From Paraescarpia echinospica (lineage: Eukaryota > Annelida > Polychaeta > Sabellida > Siboglinidae): a stretch of 64,000 nucleotides of DNA. Below are positions 60,082-64,000 of this stretch, one piece after another. The stretch is from positions 54,296,870 through 54,360,869 of the forward strand of contig CM034533.1 of the NCBI GenBank assembly GCA_020002185.1. Direction: 5' to 3'. The notes beneath the pieces are model-generated. The model made no database searches, had not been told where the DNA came from, and saw only the letters and a list, made by a program, of their open reading frames with translations. Every line of letters begins with the position of its first letter. Position 1 is the stretch's first letter. Position numbers and translations under genes: made by a program.

Positions 60082-60216
60082 CTCCATTTGCGGGCGCTGG
60101 TTTGCGACATCGTGCTCTGCCGAAACCTTCCGGACACTTGCACTTGGAGCAGTCGTTCGGATCACGGTAGCCGCGGTTGTAGCAGCGAATAAACGGTCTC
60201 ACACCGGCACACTTGT
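60082..60216 (-). CDS. Exon 8, cassette 2: EGF-like module
   Basis: 135 bases, identical to cassette 1, splice sites intact. Confidence 0.92.
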
Positions 60217-60477
60217 CTGCGGCGAAACGGCCGTACTTTAGATACGACTTTGACAATTTCAGACAAAGCGAAGTAGCAGACGAGGAGATGGATATAAGAA
60301 TTTATATTTCCGTATTATATTTGTTGCCAGAGTATAATTACGAACAGGGAATAATGCGTCTTCGATATGCAATGCCTCCTGTGCATTTATGGTAAGAGTG
60401 TATTATATCCACAGACAGAATGCACATTTGCAAGTAGAGTGGGACGCAAGGAAGTATGACGTTCAGTAGCGACTGAC

Positions 60478-60601
60478 CTTTGCAGTAGGCCAGATTGGCG
60501 AGTTTGGAGTCAAAGAAGGAGAGACCGACTCGCTGCCCCATCGTCTGCAGGTATAGAGGATTGACCGGCTCAAGGGCATGGAGTCTTCCAATGCTTAGTT
60601 C
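60478..60601 (-). CDS. Exon 7, cassette 2
   Basis: 124 bases, identical protein to cassette 1, splice sites intact. Confidence 0.92.
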
Positions 60602-60779
60602 CTACACAATACGTAAGAGACGCATTATGTTTTAAAGATTAGCATCAATATTTCATACTTAATTATTTTATTCGATTATATGCATTCCCAGATTACGTGC
60701 GCTATTTGTCACTGATTGACCAAAATTAGTATTTATTGCTACAATAAAGGCATTGTTTGGATGATGAATCAATACATAC

Positions 60780-60983
60780 CTGTGCAGTATAGTGCATCAC
60801 CGATCCGAGGTCGTAAGGAACATTCATGATGTCGATCAAAGTCGTGTTGAGTTTCTTGTAGTTGCTTTTGTTCATCCTACAGATGTAAGACATGTTCACC
60901 GTGACGTAGTTATTGCGGTCAGGACGCACGTGCTCGTGCCAGAAGCCAATCGCGTGGCCGATTTCATGGACGGGGAGCCCGAG
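60780..60983 (-). CDS. Exon 6, cassette 2: zinc site and Met-turn
   Basis: 204 bases. The zinc site and Met-turn are intact. One change, ICRMNKSNY instead of IYRMNKSNY, introduces an unpaired cysteine into the catalytic domain. Confidence 0.93.
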
Positions 60984-61379
60984 CTGCACGGAGAGACGAA
61001 CATTTTAATGGATGACGTTGACATTATACATTCGGCATGTCTTTGAGACGAATTGAAACAAACACTAAAACTCGCATTGTCATTGTGAAACGACGCCTAG
61101 AAAGTAAAGAACTTGGATTAGTCGTAGTAATAATTTAATTTGATAGATAGCCGGGTTTTGATAAAGTCATGGTAAATTTCGGCCGTGAGTTTAATCAATT
61201 AATCAATTATTTAAGTAACTATGTAATTTGACAATTCCTCGGCCGTGTAATATATCCAAACCACATTAAAAGGCTCTATCATGGTTTACAGATGCCAATT
61301 AACAAAAGTATGTTAAGTGATACGAATATATTTTATAAAATCAATGCTCCATATTATATTAAACAAAGGACACACGCAC

Positions 61380-61464
61380 CCATTTTGTGCACCAGCGACT
61401 CCTGAGATTTATCGGTTGAGGGAAGCCAATCGACTTCGGCACTCGACCGACGAAGGAGGAGCAC
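61380..61464 (-). CDS. Exon 5, cassette 2
   Basis: 85 bases, identical to cassette 1 with the same splice sites. Confidence 0.87.
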
Positions 61465-61571
61465 CTACAAGTAACAAAAATAACACTATGTGGTCTCGAT
61501 TCTTGTTTTTCCACATGTGGTTATACGTATAAAATTTGTACATTAGTAATTAATAGGTTGAACAACATTTA

Positions 61572-61722
61572 TGATTGGAGTTTGGAGGAGAAAGGAGTAA
61601 TGTCCACACACAATAGAACACCAAATACCCACTAAGAGCGCTACACTGGACGTGGTGTCATAGAGGAAGTCACACATCCGGAAATGACGCAATTTCATCC
61701 TTTCTCCTCCAAACTCCAACCA
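61572..61722. mobile_element. 151-bp inverted-repeat element (MITE), cassette 2
   Basis: Same position and sequence as 57808-57958. It was carried by the cassette duplication, so the insertion predates it. Confidence 0.75.
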
Positions 61723-62725
61723 TTAATACTGTTCAAACACTTAAATATTAATACGCATATTCCCAACATGCAGACCAGTACCCAAAAATTCTACCCTTAA
61801 TATAAAATCGCCACATTAACTCCATTTCATATTGTGCACGGTTTGTGTTCTGATAACAAACAGGACCAATGCGGCAAAGTCCAATTATTGTACTTATGTG
61901 CTCCTATTTTATAACGACCTGCAGCACGGTTTTCACTGTTTTGAAATGTGTTCTTGTTTTCCTACGTTGATTAGAGTGTTCTCATCGACGGTATCTTTTC
62001 CAAGCAATTATACCATTTTCAGAGTTGGTATCGCAAAAAGAACACTTAAAATGACGGAAGCCGGATTAGCAACGAGCAGAACCGGGGAAAATGGATGTCG
62101 TACGAGTTGAGGCACTGAGTGAGAAAACCGCGGAGACCGAGTGATAACCCTAGGTAAGCAATTCTGTACCCAATGTAACCTAGTGATATCCTGAAGGGCA
62201 ATATTGTGAAAATGTTAATTTCAGTAGTCAAACATACTAGTAACTAGTAAACAGATCTGGAAACGTGACATATCGTTCGTATGCCTGTGTTTGGAATCAG
62301 ACGAAGAGAGTTGTTCTAGTTTGAGTTGCGATTCAAAAGAGAAAAAAACATCGCTGGCGGAGATGGATTTTGTTATCGAATGTGTGCCAAATGCCTCCTA
62401 GTGTCCTACTCCTGACAGCTTTTCTTCTGACGGCTGGTGACAGACGGAGACAGATCACCCTACTGTCATTTGGAGAAAGATTGTGAACAAATACACGAAA
62501 GTATGTAGTCTGATGTGGCATAACATCATCAGGCGAGTCACTGTCTGACAGACAGCACCAGAGGCGTTCTCTTGACTTGTGCGCCTCCTACGGTAGGAAA
62601 TGGGATGAATGAGTGACAGGATTATGTAAGTTTAGCGGCAATGGACAATGGTCGTTACACAAAAATCGCAAATGTGAGAAGTTGACACATCGTTCGTCTG
62701 CCAGGGCTCGAAGACTGATCCATAC

Positions 62726-62859
62726 CTTCAGGAGCCAATTGCACTTGTCTCCGTGTCTGTACGCTCCCTTGCCATCAGCCTGGTTGTAGTTGCGGCTCCA
62801 TATGCAACGTTCCCTGGTTGAGCGCACATTGATGGTGCCAGAACTAGTTGGACTACAAC
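62726..62859 (-). CDS. Exon 9, cassette 3
   Basis: 134 bases, identical in protein to cassette 1, splice sites intact. Confidence 0.91.
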
Positions 62860-63176
62860 CTGTCAACACAGAGATGAACACACGTAAAAAGGTGGATCTA
62901 TTTATAAGTAATGTTGTAGGATTCTTATACGTTCTATAATTTTGAGTACAACAAATTGGGTTGCAAACGCGTGCATGCGTGCGTGCGTTATTTTGTAAGT
63001 GTGTAAGTGCACGCGTGCGTGCATGTATGCGCGCGAGTGATGTGAACGTTTTACTTGTGCATTACGTGTACTACCTGTAAAATAAAAACGGCTTTGCTTC
63101 CGCAGTGTGTTAAGCAGTCCTTGAGCAGTCCTTGCAAACTCTTGGTTATGCCTACTGGTAGCTTACTCAAATTGAA

Positions 63177-63198
63177 TATCTATCTATCTATCTATCTA

Positions 63199-63244
<46 letters not shown>
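63177..63244. repeat. (ATCT)n-(AT)n microsatellite, cassette 3
   Basis: Same layout as cassette 2 with a slightly different AT length. Confidence 0.95.
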
Positions 63245-63245
<1 letters not shown>

Positions 63246-63842
63246 GTTAAGTATGTTCTACGTGTAAGTGATAATTAAACATAAATTAGTTAGAGGAAAC
63301 CAAAATGAACTGTATGGCCTATGCATCTAAATAGTTAATAAATCCAACCATCAGCAATAACAATCAGGACTATTCTGTCAATAGTTTACTAGAGTAACCT
63401 TGTTGATGACACCGCAGTTAATTTGTATGGATAGCGCATTTGTAATGACATGACATGGTAAACATGACGTCACGTATTCCTACACATCTTAATTCGGAAA
63501 CCGGCGTATTGATATACAAGGCGAGCAAAACGAGTATTATTCGCGTCGTAACGGCTTCACAACGCGGTTCTTATTTGCCAATCATCGGGGACATGTCCCA
63601 ATATGTCGGTCGTTGGGAACAACATATTCTGGTTTGACGCTGTTGATTGTAGTAGGAAATGGTTAGTTTGTACTAATTCATTTAGATGTATATATGCCAA
63701 AAATGCCTATTTAAGTTGTATAGAAATTCTCAAAATCAGGCAAACTATTTCGGAAAATTAGTTATGTAATTATGAATCGGACTTTCGCAACTTCATATTT
63801 AACAAGAAGACCGACTGATTGCGCAGTAAAACCTAACTATAC

Positions 63843-63977
63843 CTCCATTTGCGGGCGCTGGTTTGCGACATCGTGCTCTGCCGAAACCTTCCGGACACTT
63901 GCACTTGGAGCAGTCGTTCGGATCACGGTAGCCGCGGTTGTAGCAGCGAATAAACGGTCTCACACCGGCACACTTGT
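63843..63977 (-). CDS. Exon 8, cassette 3: EGF-like module
   Basis: 135 bases, identical to cassettes 1 and 2, splice sites intact, near the window edge. Confidence 0.91.
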
Positions 63978-64000
63978 CTGCGGCGAAACGGCCGTACTTT

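Larger units (their letters stand above)
58347..62110 (-). repeat. Tandem exon cassette 2 (exons 9-5)
   Basis: 3,764-base block nearly identical to cassette 1, introns included. Coding differences from cassette 1 are few: one residue in exon 6 (Tyr to Cys) and two in exon 9 (Thr to Ile, Ile to Val). No copy of exons 10 or 11 is included. Confidence 0.95.
62111..64000 (-). repeat. Tandem exon cassette 3, cut by window end
   Basis: Third copy of the cassette. Its first about 200 bases follow cassette 2 at variable sites (for example AAACATACTAGTAACTAG), then from about 62335 it follows cassette 1 (for example GAGAAAAAAACATCG and the exon 9 alleles). It includes exons 9 and 8. Exons 7-5 should lie beyond the window. 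Confidence 0.93.

Overview
This is intron-rich, repeat-rich eukaryotic nuclear DNA. Long CT/GA/AC/AT microsatellites, non-LTR retrotransposon relics, a tRNA-derived SINE, hAT and foldback elements and GT-AG spliced genes all point to an invertebrate animal. A marine lophotrochozoan such as a mollusc is my best guess, but the sequence does not prove it. There are no prokaryote-type operons and no CRISPR.

The only host genes I can support are secreted astacin (M12A) zinc metalloproteases with an EGF-like and a CUB-like C-terminal domain. Gene A lies on the plus strand (13956-31400). It was assembled by eye from 11 exons whose splice phases all agree: 1,710 coding bases, 569 residues, signal peptide, pro-region, furin-like site, HExxHxxGxxH zinc site, Met-turn, EGF-like and CUB-like domains. 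Gene B lies on the minus strand, tail to tail with A. Its last two exons are at 52622-52805 and 53861-53994. Upstream of them a roughly 3.77 kb block carrying exons 5 to 9 (zinc site through the first half of the CUB) is repeated in tandem at least three times (54570-58346, 58347-62110, 62111-64000+). Each block has 682 coding bases, which is not a multiple of three. Splicing in two blocks in series would break the frame, while choosing any one would keep it. This exon-cassette array is the most interesting object here. Exons 1-4 of gene B lie outside the window.

Region by region: 1-13900 is repeat-dominated intergenic DNA. It holds a LINE scrap, a 24-bp minisatellite, a 1,957-bp tandem duplication containing a hAT transposase relic and arrays of GCCGCCAT/ATGGCGGC palindromes, large CT and GA tracts, a dead CR1-like LINE on the minus strand, and a second LINE 3' fragment with a 51-bp minisatellite. 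13956-31400 is gene A, whose introns hold a hAT element with target-site duplication, a GAGT microsatellite, two minisatellites and an L2-like LINE fragment. 30801-38193 and 42331-49766 are almost identical and are separated by a gap of exactly 1000 N plus a CR1-like LINE that sits in intron 10 of the second copy. This looks like two haplotypes joined in the assembly. 48479-50931 is a complete foldback element with long inverted repeats, AGT...ACT ends and a 6-bp target-site duplication. 50938-52621 is non-coding, and from 52622 onward lies gene B and its exon array.
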